DNA of 64,000 nt from Mycolicibacterium sp. P1-18 (lineage in GTDB: Bacteria; Actinomycetota; Actinomycetes; Mycobacteriales; Mycobacteriaceae): the NCBI RefSeq assembly GCF_008329535.1, contig NZ_NPKR01000009.1, positions 306,604-370,603 of the forward strand, read 5' to 3'. Below, in pieces: positions 53,560 to 62,111 of this stretch. A program made the position numbers and the translations under genes. Every line of letters begins with the position of its first letter. Within the stretch, counting starts at the first letter, position 1. The notes beneath the pieces were generated by a model. It saw only the letters and a program-made list of their open reading frames with translations. It had not been told where the DNA came from and did no database searches.

Positions 53560-54876
53560 ATGCCGACACCCCTGACGATCATGTTCTGGCCGGAGTCGGC
53601 CTACGGCCCGACGAACCAGTGCATCGGCCTGGCCGCCATCCTTCGCGACCGTGGCCACACGATCGTCTTCGCGGCGGAGAGTTCGTGGGCGGGCAAGTTG
53701 GCGCCGCTGGGGTTCGTCGAGGAGCTCGTCGACCTGGCCGAGCCCGAACCCGCCGCCGACGGTGACGCCGACGCCGGGAAGTTCTGGACCGACTTCATCG
53801 CCGAGACGGCGCCGGAGTTCCGCAAGCCCACCGTCGAGCAGCTGTCCTCGTTCGTCGCACCCACCTACCAGGCGCTGATCGACGGCGCGAAGTACTGCGA
53901 GCCACGGTTGCGCGAGATCATCGCCACGCACCGCCCCGACGTCGTCGTCGAGGACAACGTGGTGCTCTTCCCCGCGTTGGTGACCTCGGGGGCACCGTTC
54001 GTGCGCATCGTGTCGTGCAGCCCGCTGGAGGTGCCGGGGCCCGGTGTGCCGCCGCCCTTCTCGGGGCTGTCGAGCGACGACCCGGCGCAGTGGCAGGCCT
54101 ACCGCGAAGAGTTCGACCGCACCCATCGCGCGATGTGGGCGGACTTCGACGCCTGGGTTCGGGCCCAGGGCGCCGACGCGCTGCCCGAGCTGGAGTTCAT
54201 GCCGCGCGCCAACGCCGCGAACCTGTACGTCTACCCCGCCGAAGCCGACTACCTCGAGGCCCGGCCGCTCGACGAGAGCTGGACCCGGATGGACTCCAGC
54301 GTGCGGGAGACCGACGGTGACTACCAGCTGCCCGCCGAGGTCGCCGACCGCCCGTCCGACAGCGCCCTGATCTACCTGTCCCTCGGCTCTCTCGGCGGCG
54401 CCGACGTGGATCTCATGCGCCGGCTGGTCCGGGTCCTCGGCACCACCCGGCACCGCTTCATCGTCAGCAAGGGCCCCCAGGCCGACCAGATCCCGTTGCC
54501 CGACAACATGGTCGGAGCGCAGATGCTGCCGCAGACCAAGGTGATCCCGCAGGTCGACCTGGTGATCTCCCACGGCGGCAACAACACCACGACCGAGGCC
54601 CTGCACTTCGGCAAGCCGTTGATCGTGCTGCCACTGTTCTGGGATCAGTACGAAAATGCCCAGCGCGTCGACGAACTGGGGTTCGGGATCCGGTTGCCCA
54701 CCTACTCCTTCGAGGACGCCGAGCTGACCGACGCCGTCGAACGCCTGCTCGCCGACACGGGCCTGCGGACCCGGCTCGACGAGATGGGCGCCGCGATCCG
54801 CGGCCGCGACGGGCTGCGCGTCGGCGCCGACGTCATCGAGGAGGTCGGCGCGCGTCACCGAGACTCGGTTGCCTGA
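53560..54876 (+). CDS. UGT/MGT-family glycosyltransferase (GT1)
   Basis: A 438-residue GT-B glycosyltransferase. The N-terminal acceptor domain begins MPTPLTIMFWPESAYGPTNQCIGLAAILRDRGHTIVFAAESSW. The C-terminal nucleotide-sugar domain has LIYLSLGSLG and, around His338, ISHGGNNTTTEALHFGKPLIVLPLFWDQYENAQRVDELG, which matches the UDPGT signature. The acceptor is unknown. It is followed by a putative glucosamine kinase that overlaps it by 8 bases and a SIS protein, which suggests an amino-sugar-containing product. Upstream, the XRE regulator gene lies only 13 bases away. Confidence 0.9.
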   Translation: MPTPLTIMFWPESAYGPTNQCIGLAAILRDRGHTIVFAAESSWAGKLAPLGFVEELVDLAEPEPAADGDADAGKFWTDFIAETAPEFRKPTVEQLSSFVAPTYQALIDGAKYCEPRLREIIATHRPDVVVEDNVVLFPALVTSGAPFVRIVSCSPLEVPGPGVPPPFSGLSSDDPAQWQAYREEFDRTHRAMWADFDAWVRAQGADALPELEFMPRANAANLYVYPAEADYLEARPLDESWTRMDSSVRETDGDYQLPAEVADRPSDSALIYLSLGSLGGADVDLMRRLVRVLGTTRHRFIVSKGPQADQIPLPDNMVGAQMLPQTKVIPQVDLVISHGGNNTTTEALHFGKPLIVLPLFWDQYENAQRVDELGFGIRLPTYSFEDAELTDAVERLLADTGLRTRLDEMGAAIRGRDGLRVGADVIEEVGARHRDSVA

Positions 54877-56056
54877 GCCGCTGGACGCGCTGCCGCTGGC
54901 CGAGGGGCGCCGTCTCGCGGTGGTCGACGACGGGGCCGCTCTCGCCGCGATCCCCCAGGTGCGCGGGGACGACGGACGGTGGCGCCGCGCCCGCCCCGGC
55001 GACGGCGCCGCGTCGGCTCTGCTCGAACTGCTTGCGGCGGGTTTGGTGGCGTGCGGGGCGTTCACGGTGCGGTCGTGGACCACGCGAACGGCCACGGGCG
55101 AGCGGTCCGTCGGCGTCGACCAGACCAACGAGTCGGTGATCGTCGGCGACGCCGCCGTGGTCAAGTGGGCCACCCACCTGCAGGAGGGGCCGCACCCCGC
55201 ACCGCGGCGGATCGAGGTGCTCCGGACGGCGGGCTTCGCCGGCATGCCGACACCGTGGGGTGTGCTGACCTGGCGAACGCCGGCCGGCGCCGACACCGTG
55301 GTGGCCTACGTCGACGACTATCTGCCCGAGGCGGTCGACGGCTGGACGTGGGCGGTCGACCTGGTGACCACGGCGGTGCGCGACGACGACCCGGCTGAGT
55401 TCTCGGCCGCGGCGACCGACGTGGGTACCGTCGTCGCCGAACTCCACGCCGCGCTGTCGGGCACCGCGACCGTCGCCTCGGCCGCCGACGCGCAACGGTG
55501 GCGCGGCGACGCGATGGACACCCTCGACACCGTCGTGCGACTCGGCCACCCCGGGGCCGTCGCGCGCCGCACACAGATCGCGGTCCTGCTCGACGATCTC
55601 GGCGGATTGACGGGCAGCCCGGTCGTCGAGGGACACGGCGACCTGCACGTGGGCCAAGTGCTCTGCAGCCGTGGCCGTTTCGTGGTCACCGACTTCGACG
55701 GCAACCCGGTGCTGACCGCGCCGGAGCGCATGTTGCCCATCCCCGCGGTGCTCGACGTCGCCGGGATGGCCCAGTCACTGGCGCACGCCGCGATCGTCGC
55801 CGCCACGTACACCGCTCTGAACCCCGAGGCGCTCGCCGAGGTGTCCCGCGCCGGGCGCACCGCGTTCCTGGCCGCCTACACCCGCCGACTCCGCGCGCTC
55901 GGCCACGCCGACCTCTTCGACCCCACGCCGCTGCGCGCCTTCCGCGCACAGCAGGTGCTCCGTGAGATCGTCTACGCCGCACGACATCTCCCCCGATGGA
56001 TGTACGTTCCCGATGCGGCGCTGCCCGCTCTCCTCGACGAAGGGACCCCTTGGTGA
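54869..56056 (+). CDS. Putative glucosamine kinase (maltokinase/aminoglycoside-phosphotransferase fold)
   Basis: A 395-residue kinase-like protein. VVKWATHLQEG provides the conserved Lys, VEGHGDLHVGQVL has the catalytic loop (Asp258) and TDFDGNPVLT the Mg-binding Asp275. The C-terminal QQVLREIVYAARHLPRWMYVP signature is, from memory, shared by actinobacterial glucosamine kinases. It should phosphorylate an amino sugar with ATP. The start at TTG 54869 overlaps the glycosyltransferase end; no better start is present. Its TGA overlaps the GTG of the SIS gene, so all three are coupled. The exact substrate is inferred, not shown. Confidence 0.8.
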   Translation: MPEPLDALPLAEGRRLAVVDDGAALAAIPQVRGDDGRWRRARPGDGAASALLELLAAGLVACGAFTVRSWTTRTATGERSVGVDQTNESVIVGDAAVVKWATHLQEGPHPAPRRIEVLRTAGFAGMPTPWGVLTWRTPAGADTVVAYVDDYLPEAVDGWTWAVDLVTTAVRDDDPAEFSAAATDVGTVVAELHAALSGTATVASAADAQRWRGDAMDTLDTVVRLGHPGAVARRTQIAVLLDDLGGLTGSPVVEGHGDLHVGQVLCSRGRFVVTDFDGNPVLTAPERMLPIPAVLDVAGMAQSLAHAAIVAATYTALNPEALAEVSRAGRTAFLAAYTRRLRALGHADLFDPTPLRAFRAQQVLREIVYAARHLPRWMYVPDAALPALLDEGTPW

Positions 56057-57024
56057 AGCCCGACGGATTCGCCGCCGACCTCCGGCGCAAGCCGGACGTG
56101 CTCGGCCGCCTCGCCACCACGCTGGCGGCGCGCAACCCGTGGGCGGAGGTGGTGCCGGCCGACGTTCGACGCGTGGTGCTGCTGGGCATGGGCTCCTCGG
56201 CGTACGCCGGCGGCGTGGCCGCCGCGCGGATGCGCGCGAAGGGGTTGACGGTCACCTCGGAGTTGGCGTCCTCGGCGCTGCTTCCCGATTGGGGGCCAGG
56301 CACTCTCGTCGTCGCGACGTCGGCCAGTGGCGGCTCGGTGGAGACGCTGGACGCCCTCGACCGCCTGCCGAGCACCGCGCACGTGGTCGCGCTGACCAAC
56401 ACCCCGGGATCGGCGATCGCCGAGCGCTGCCGCGACGTCGTCGACCTGGCCGCCGAGCCCGAGGTCGGCGGCGTGGCCTGCCGCAGCTACCAGCACACCC
56501 TGGCGTTTCTGATGGCACTCGAGTGCCATCTCACCGGAACCGACACCGCCGCCCTCGTGGCCTCGGTGTCCGGCGCGGCCCACGCCTCCGACCACCTCTT
56601 GGCCACCGAATCCGACTGGCGCCCGGAGATTTCCGAGCTGCTGCTCGGTCCGGCGGGTACGCACTTCGCCGCGCCGGCACACCGCTTCTGCTCGGCGCAG
56701 CAGTCCGCGCTGATGCTGCGGGAGGGTCCGCGACTGCCCGCGGTGGGATGCGAGACCGGGGACTGGAGCCACGTCGACGTCTACCTGACCAAGACCACCG
56801 ACTACCGGCTCGCGGTCTTCGCCGGCTCGGCGTGGGAGACCCAACTGGCGGAGTGGACCACCGCCCGCGGCAGCACCGTCGTCGGCATCGGTGGCGACGT
56901 GCCGGGCGCGCGGCACCATCTGCGCTACCCGGGCGACACCGACGACGACGTCCGACTGCTCACCGAGGTGCTGGTCGCCGAACTGGTCGCCGCCGTTGCG
57001 TGGGATGAGCGCTCCGTGTCGTGA
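56053..57024 (+). CDS. SIS-domain sugar isomerase/deaminase-like protein
   Basis: A 323-residue protein with two SIS domains. The first has VVLLGMGSSAYAGGVAAARM, TLVVATSASGGSVETL and VVALTNTPGSAIAERC, the GlmS-isomerase-type phosphosugar site. The second has FCSAQQSALMLREGPRLPAVGCETGDWSHVDVYL. There is no glutaminase domain, so it resembles AgaS or GlmS isomerase-half proteins that deaminate or isomerise glucosamine 6-phosphate. The GTG 56053 overlaps the kinase stop as GTGA. It would act on the product of the adjacent kinase, giving fructose 6-phosphate and ammonia, an inference from domain type and coupling. Confidence 0.85.
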   Translation: MKPDGFAADLRRKPDVLGRLATTLAARNPWAEVVPADVRRVVLLGMGSSAYAGGVAAARMRAKGLTVTSELASSALLPDWGPGTLVVATSASGGSVETLDALDRLPSTAHVVALTNTPGSAIAERCRDVVDLAAEPEVGGVACRSYQHTLAFLMALECHLTGTDTAALVASVSGAAHASDHLLATESDWRPEISELLLGPAGTHFAAPAHRFCSAQQSALMLREGPRLPAVGCETGDWSHVDVYLTKTTDYRLAVFAGSAWETQLAEWTTARGSTVVGIGGDVPGARHHLRYPGDTDDDVRLLTEVLVAELVAAVAWDERSVS

Positions 57025-57152
57025 GCTGAGCCGTCGTGGACTGCCTGCCGCACTACCAGAATCCTCGCCGACGTGCCTTGCACCATCCACAGGCCACCAT
57101 CCATGAAATCTTTTGTTGCACAGTAGCTTCAAGGAAATTACTTGTCGGTGGG

Positions 57153-57168
57153 TCGTACTAGTGTTCGA
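57153..57168. promoter_or_regulatory. LexA (SOS) box at the start of the HNH gene
   Basis: TCGTACTAGTGTTCGA differs at one base from the mycobacterial SOS consensus TCGAAC-N4-GTTCGA. It ends 2 bases before the ATG at 57171. A LexA dimer would cover the start codon and any ribosome site. Confidence 0.7.
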
Positions 57169-57170
57169 GT

Positions 57171-58523
57171 ATGAGTTCGGATCGGGTCACCGCGGCAGTC
57201 GCGGAGTACCGGGCTGCCGCCGCCGAACTCCTGGAGCGCTCCTTCGACGAGTTCACCCACCTCGAACTCGTCGAATTGTTGGAAGAGCTGGAAAGCGTGA
57301 CCTGGCGACTGCCGACGGTGGGGCATCGGGTGATCGCCCGGCTGCACCGCGAAGCGTCCCCGGTGGCGTTGGGGGCCAAGTCGTTGGGAAGTGTGCTGTC
57401 GCAGCGATTGCGGATCTCGGGGCGGGAAGTCCGTCGGCGGATCAGTGAGGCGGAGGATCTGGGGCCACGGACCGCGCTGAACGGCCAACCCTTGGACCCC
57501 AAGCTGGCCCCCGCCGCGGCCGCGCAAGGCACGGGCGCGCTGGGGCCTGAACACGTCACCGAGATTCGGTCGTTTCTGGACAAGCTGCCCGGCTGGGTGG
57601 ACCCCGAGGTGCGGGAACTCTCGGAGCAGACGTTGGTGCACATCGGGTCGGGCACGGGTCCGGAGGAGTTGCGGCAGGCCGCGAAGACACTGGCGACGGC
57701 GATCGACCAGGACGGCCCCAAACCCGACGACGTCGAACGCGCCCGCAAGCGGTTCCTCCGACTGGGGCCCCAACAAGCCGACGGAATGACGAAACTGACC
57801 GGGCTACTCGATCCGGAGGCCCGAGCCACCATCGAACCGATCCTCGCCAAGTACGCCGCGCCGGGCATGTGCAACCCCGAAGACTGTGAACCCAGAACCT
57901 CGGGGACACCGACCGAAGCCCAGATCGACACCGACACCCGCACCTTCGGGCTACGCACCCACGACGCACTGATCGCGGTGGCTCGCAACTTGCTGTCCTC
58001 CGGTGAACTGGGTCAGCACAACGGGCTCCCGGTGACCGTCATCGTCACCACCACGCTGCAGGACCTGGACGCCGTCCGCGGCAGTGGTGTCACCGGCGGC
58101 GGGTCCCTGCTTCCCATGGCCGACCTGATCCGCATGGCATCCCACGCCCATCACTACCTGGCGGTGTTCGACGAACACACCAGCGAAGCGCTCTACCTCG
58201 GTCGCACCAAACGACTCGCCTCAGCAGCCCAGCGGATCGTGCTGCACGCCCGGGACCGTGGGTGCACCAAACCCGGCTGCACCGTCCCCGGCTACGGGTC
58301 GCAGGTGCACCACACCAAGGGTTGGGCGAAGAACGGCCAGACCAACATCGACGAGGTGACCTTCGCCTGCGGCGGGGACAACCGGCTCGCCGAGACCGGG
58401 TGGGCCGTCGCACTCAGAGACGGTGTGGTGCAGTGGATTCCACCGCCGGAACTCGACGTCGGCCAAGCTCGCGTCAACTACCTCCACCACCCTGAACTCC
58501 TGCTCGCCGAATCGGAGCCCTAG
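57171..58523 (+). CDS. 13E12-family DUF222/HNH endonuclease
   Basis: A 450-residue protein with an N-terminal DUF222 region (LVELLEELESVTWRLPTVGHRVIARLHREA, SLGSVLSQRLRISGREVRRRI) and a C-terminal HNH nuclease. The motif starts at Cys365 (CTKPGCTVPG), has His380-His381 in SQVHHTKGW, Asn in TNIDEVTFACGGDNRL, and is complete. Mycobacterial 13E12 repeat genes of this type are DNA-damage inducible in M. tuberculosis through LexA boxes, and an SOS box lies at -18 to -3 here. No ribosome site is visible and the upstream 100 bases are AT-richer than the genome. Its stop and that of the convergent ABC gene share a CTAG. Confidence 0.93.
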   Translation: MSSDRVTAAVAEYRAAAAELLERSFDEFTHLELVELLEELESVTWRLPTVGHRVIARLHREASPVALGAKSLGSVLSQRLRISGREVRRRISEAEDLGPRTALNGQPLDPKLAPAAAAQGTGALGPEHVTEIRSFLDKLPGWVDPEVRELSEQTLVHIGSGTGPEELRQAAKTLATAIDQDGPKPDDVERARKRFLRLGPQQADGMTKLTGLLDPEARATIEPILAKYAAPGMCNPEDCEPRTSGTPTEAQIDTDTRTFGLRTHDALIAVARNLLSSGELGQHNGLPVTVIVTTTLQDLDAVRGSGVTGGGSLLPMADLIRMASHAHHYLAVFDEHTSEALYLGRTKRLASAAQRIVLHARDRGCTKPGCTVPGYGSQVHHTKGWAKNGQTNIDEVTFACGGDNRLAETGWAVALRDGVVQWIPPPELDVGQARVNYLHHPELLLAESEP

Positions 58524-61500
58524 GCCGCCAGGTGACTCCACCGCGGCGCCAGCTCGCTCCACGGCCCACTCGCCGCGACCGCCCCGTCGACCAGCACGAC
58601 CACCCGATCCGCCCGCGCCAACGCCGCCCGCTTGGACGTAGCGCCGAGCACCGTGATCCCCCGCGCGCGCAGACTCGCCCACAGCTCGACCTCGGTGGCG
58701 GCGTCGAGTGCGCTGGAGACGTCGTCGGCGAGAAGGAGTTCCGGCTCGACCGCCAGCGCCCTGGCCAGCGCCAGCCGCTGCACCTGGCCGCCGGAGAGCC
58801 GCACCCCGCGGTGACCGACGAGGGCGTCGACGCCACCGGCGGCGGCGACGTCCGACCCGAGCCGGGCGTCCTGCACGGCTCGCTCGACGTCGCGGTCGTG
58901 GTCCAGGCGCACGTTGTCGGCGAACGTGCCCGACAGCACCAGCGGCACCTGGGCGACGTGCGCCACCTGCCCCGGGCGCAGGAACGTCTGCGCGTCGGCG
59001 ACGTCCACCCCGTTCCACTGGATGCGGCCGGTGTGGCCCACCAGACCGCACAGCGTCGAGAGCAGACTCGACTTCCCCGATCCGACCTGGCCCAGCAACA
59101 GGACCAGCTCCCCCGCCGCGACGGTGAGGTGCACGCCCGTGACACCACGGGTTCCGTCGTCGTGCACGGCCGACACGTCGACCAGATCGAGGCGCTGCAA
59201 CGGCTTCCGCGGGGCTGGCAGCGGCATGGGCGCAGTGCCGGCGATCAGGTCGACGCCCGCGGGGACGTCCATCAGATCGGCGCCGCCGGCCAGTCGGCTG
59301 GTGGCCTGCTGCCAGGCGCGGGTGCCCGGCGCATCGGTGACGACCGCGCCGGCCACGCTGCCGAAGTAGTCGAACCCGGCCACCGCACCGGAGACCAGCA
59401 GGGCCGCCGCCAGGTCCCAGCCACCGAGGAGGTAGACGACCCACGCGGCGACGACGCCGAGCTGCACCATCACGACCGGAACGCCGAGGAGGATCGACTG
59501 GATGCGGTGTTCGCGGACGGCGGCGCCTACACGGCCGCCGTCGACGCGGTCCAGATGGGCTCGTACGTCGGCGGTCGCGGCGGCGAGTTTGACGGTCCGG
59601 ACGCACTCCAGCACCGACACCAGCGACCGGCCGAAGTCGGCGCGGGTGGCCGAGGCCGCCGCCGCCGACCGACCGGCCACGGGCCGGCCCGCCACCGAGG
59701 CCACGGCGGCGGCGACCATCACCGCCAGCAGGATGGCCCCGGCGACGGGGGTGCCGCTGAGGAACGACGCGATGACAACGATGACCAGGCCGCCGACCAC
59801 GTCGTTCCACCGGTCGGCGTAGTGCAGGAAGCGATCGGAGTCGAGCACGCGCGACACGACCTCACCGGGCGGCGTCCTGGCCAGCCGGTGCTGCCGGGTC
59901 TGGGCCTCCAACACCGTCATCCGGATGCGCAACGCGCACGCCGACCACCATGGCAGGAACCGACGCAGCGCCACGGCCAGCACCAGCGGCTCCACCACGA
60001 TGCTCAGCACGACGGCGACGGTGATCAGCGTGGGAGTCCTTCCCTCGCTGAGGCCTTGGACGAGATGGCCCCACGCGAACCCGCTGACGGCGCCGGTCGC
60101 GCCGACCAGACCGGACAGCACGAACAGCGACGCGCCCAGCAGACCCCAGGTGGGATGCGTGCAGACCATGCGGGCGATCCCGCGCGCCAGGCTCGGTCCG
60201 CCGTCGACGTCGAGCCGCTCGGGCGGGGCCCCGCCGCGGCGCGCCCCACCGATGGCCGCGCCGTCGTCGGTGGACGTCGGGGCCGGATCGTCGTCGGCGC
60301 CGCTGGCCTCGAGCAGCCGCAGGAAGGGACCGGGGCGGGAGGCCAGTTCCGCGCGCGGGCCCTGGTCGACGACGCGGCCGTGGTCGAGCACGACGACGTG
60401 ATCGGCCCGCGCCACGGTCGAAAGGCGGTGCGCGATCAGGATTCCGGTGCGGTTGGCCAGCAGCCGGTCGGCGGCGCGGACCACCCGCGCCTCGGTGAGC
60501 GGGTCCATCCTGGCGGTGGCCTCGTCGAGGACGACCACCCGGACCGCACGGACGAGCAACCGCGCGAAGGCGACGAGTTGCTCCTCGCCCGCCGACAGCG
60601 TCGTCCCGCCGGGGCCCAGGAGGGTGTCGATTCCGTCGGGCAGGCTGGCCACCCAATCGGTGAGGTCGAGTTCGGCCACCGCGTCGTGCACCTGCTCGCG
60701 CGGCAGATCGGCGAACAGCGTGACGTTCTCGGCGAGGGTGCCGGCGAGGATCTCGGTGCGTTGGGTGACGACGCCGACGGAGGCCCGCAGCCGTTGCACG
60801 TCGAGGTCGAGCACGTCGACGCCGCCGAGGAAGACCGCACCGCGAGCCGGGTCGACGGCGCGCGACACCAGCGACGCCAGAGTCGACTTGCCAGAACCGG
60901 TTCGCCCGACCAGGGCGCACGTCGTACCGGCCGGGATCCGCAGGTCGACGTCGCGCAGTACCGGCGGCCCGTCGGGGTAGGCGAAGCTCAGACTCCGCAG
61001 CTCGACGTCGACGGCGGTGGCCGAGAGCGCCCGTCCGCCAGCGGGTTCGGACTCGGCGACGATCAACTGCCGAAGGCGGATGACGGCACCCATTCCCGCC
61101 TGGAGTTCGGGCAGTTGACGGGCGAGCTGCGCGATCTCGCCGACCAGGGTGGCGCTGACGAGGAACAGCGTGATCAGCTGGGCGACGTCGAGGCCGCCGT
61201 CGGCGACCAACGCAACACCGGCGATCACCACGCCGCCGAGCAACGCGTGCAGCAGTCCGCCGGCGCGCAGGGTGATGTTCGACTCGACGGCCACCACCGC
61301 GCGGAAGCACCGCTGAATGTTGGCCGAGAGCTCGGCGCAGCGCCGCAGGACGAACGCCTGACCGAGGCTGGTCCGCAAGTCATCTCGCGCGGCGATGCCC
61401 TCCTCCATCGCCGCGGCGTGGTCGGTCCAGGCAATCTCCTCGACCACCTTGCGCTTGCCGAGCTCACGCAGCAGCGGCCGGATCGCGACCGTGATCAGCG

Positions 61501-62068
61501 GGACGACGACGGGAAAGACGATCCAGGCGGGCCACCACGTCAGCCCCGCGACGATCCACATCGGCACCGCGGAGACGACGGTGCGCATGGCGTCCCACAC
61601 CTGCGATCGCACCAGCGACCCCACCTCGTGGGTGTCGTCGTCGACGCGGTCGAGGATCTCGCCGACCGCCTGCTCGGACAGGCGTTGCAGCGGCTGACTC
61701 AGCGCCGCGGTGAGCAGGTCGGCCCGCAGTCGGCCTTCGGCCCGGTCGGCGATGCGCGCCCACACGGTGCGTCCCAGGGTGTCGAGCACGGCGGCACCCA
61801 GCAGACACCCGGCGAGCACCCCCACCGTCGTCCAGACGGGGTTGGTCGCCAGCCGGCCGATGACGACGGTGCCGAGGGACTGCAGGACGGCCGCGATGGT
61901 CATCGCGAGGAGCGCGACCGTGACGCCGGGGCTCTTGAGCCGCCTCCATCCGATGGTGCGGTCGAGGTCGTCGTCGGCGCCCACGGTCGGCGCGGCCGGG
62001 GAGGTGCCGAGTCGTGTCGTGGTCGTGGTCATCGCGTCGTGGACGGTACTCGTCGCCGGCACCGGCAC
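58520..62068 (-). CDS. Fused double ABC exporter (TMD-NBD-TMD-NBD)
   Basis: At 1182 residues this is two ABC half-transporters in one chain. NBD1 has Walker A GRTGSGKSTL near residue 390, signature LSAGEEQL, Walker B VVVLDEATARMD and H-loop IAHRLST. NBD2 has Walker A GQVGSGKSSL near 994 and signature LSGGQ. Its Walker B reads LLADDVSSALD, with Asp where the catalytic Glu should be, and its H-loop reads GATSKRAALA without His (near 1143), so NBD2 is degenerate and one ATP site is probably non-hydrolytic. GTG 62068 has a strong AAAAGGAG ribosome site. It is 43 bases downstream of the MDR gene. The substrate is unknown. Confidence 0.95.
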   Translation of the reverse strand: MPVPATSTVHDAMTTTTTRLGTSPAAPTVGADDDLDRTIGWRRLKSPGVTVALLAMTIAAVLQSLGTVVIGRLATNPVWTTVGVLAGCLLGAAVLDTLGRTVWARIADRAEGRLRADLLTAALSQPLQRLSEQAVGEILDRVDDDTHEVGSLVRSQVWDAMRTVVSAVPMWIVAGLTWWPAWIVFPVVVPLITVAIRPLLRELGKRKVVEEIAWTDHAAAMEEGIAARDDLRTSLGQAFVLRRCAELSANIQRCFRAVVAVESNITLRAGGLLHALLGGVVIAGVALVADGGLDVAQLITLFLVSATLVGEIAQLARQLPELQAGMGAVIRLRQLIVAESEPAGGRALSATAVDVELRSLSFAYPDGPPVLRDVDLRIPAGTTCALVGRTGSGKSTLASLVSRAVDPARGAVFLGGVDVLDLDVQRLRASVGVVTQRTEILAGTLAENVTLFADLPREQVHDAVAELDLTDWVASLPDGIDTLLGPGGTTLSAGEEQLVAFARLLVRAVRVVVLDEATARMDPLTEARVVRAADRLLANRTGILIAHRLSTVARADHVVVLDHGRVVDQGPRAELASRPGPFLRLLEASGADDDPAPTSTDDGAAIGGARRGGAPPERLDVDGGPSLARGIARMVCTHPTWGLLGASLFVLSGLVGATGAVSGFAWGHLVQGLSEGRTPTLITVAVVLSIVVEPLVLAVALRRFLPWWSACALRIRMTVLEAQTRQHRLARTPPGEVVSRVLDSDRFLHYADRWNDVVGGLVIVVIASFLSGTPVAGAILLAVMVAAAVASVAGRPVAGRSAAAASATRADFGRSLVSVLECVRTVKLAAATADVRAHLDRVDGGRVGAAVREHRIQSILLGVPVVMVQLGVVAAWVVYLLGGWDLAAALLVSGAVAGFDYFGSVAGAVVTDAPGTRAWQQATSRLAGGADLMDVPAGVDLIAGTAPMPLPAPRKPLQRLDLVDVSAVHDDGTRGVTGVHLTVAAGELVLLLGQVGSGKSSLLSTLCGLVGHTGRIQWNGVDVADAQTFLRPGQVAHVAQVPLVLSGTFADNVRLDHDRDVERAVQDARLGSDVAAAGGVDALVGHRGVRLSGGQVQRLALARALAVEPELLLADDVSSALDAATEVELWASLRARGITVLGATSKRAALARADRVVVLVDGAVAASGPWSELAPRWSHLAA

Positions 62069-62111
62069 GCATCTCCTTTTGGCGGCCGGTGCGGCCTCGG
62101 CGGCCGGAGGC

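Noticed and set aside
57171..58523. 13E12 HNH gene as an intact insertion sequence
   Set aside because: No terminal inverted or direct repeats were found on either side; only the LexA box and an AT-richer upstream segment are visible.
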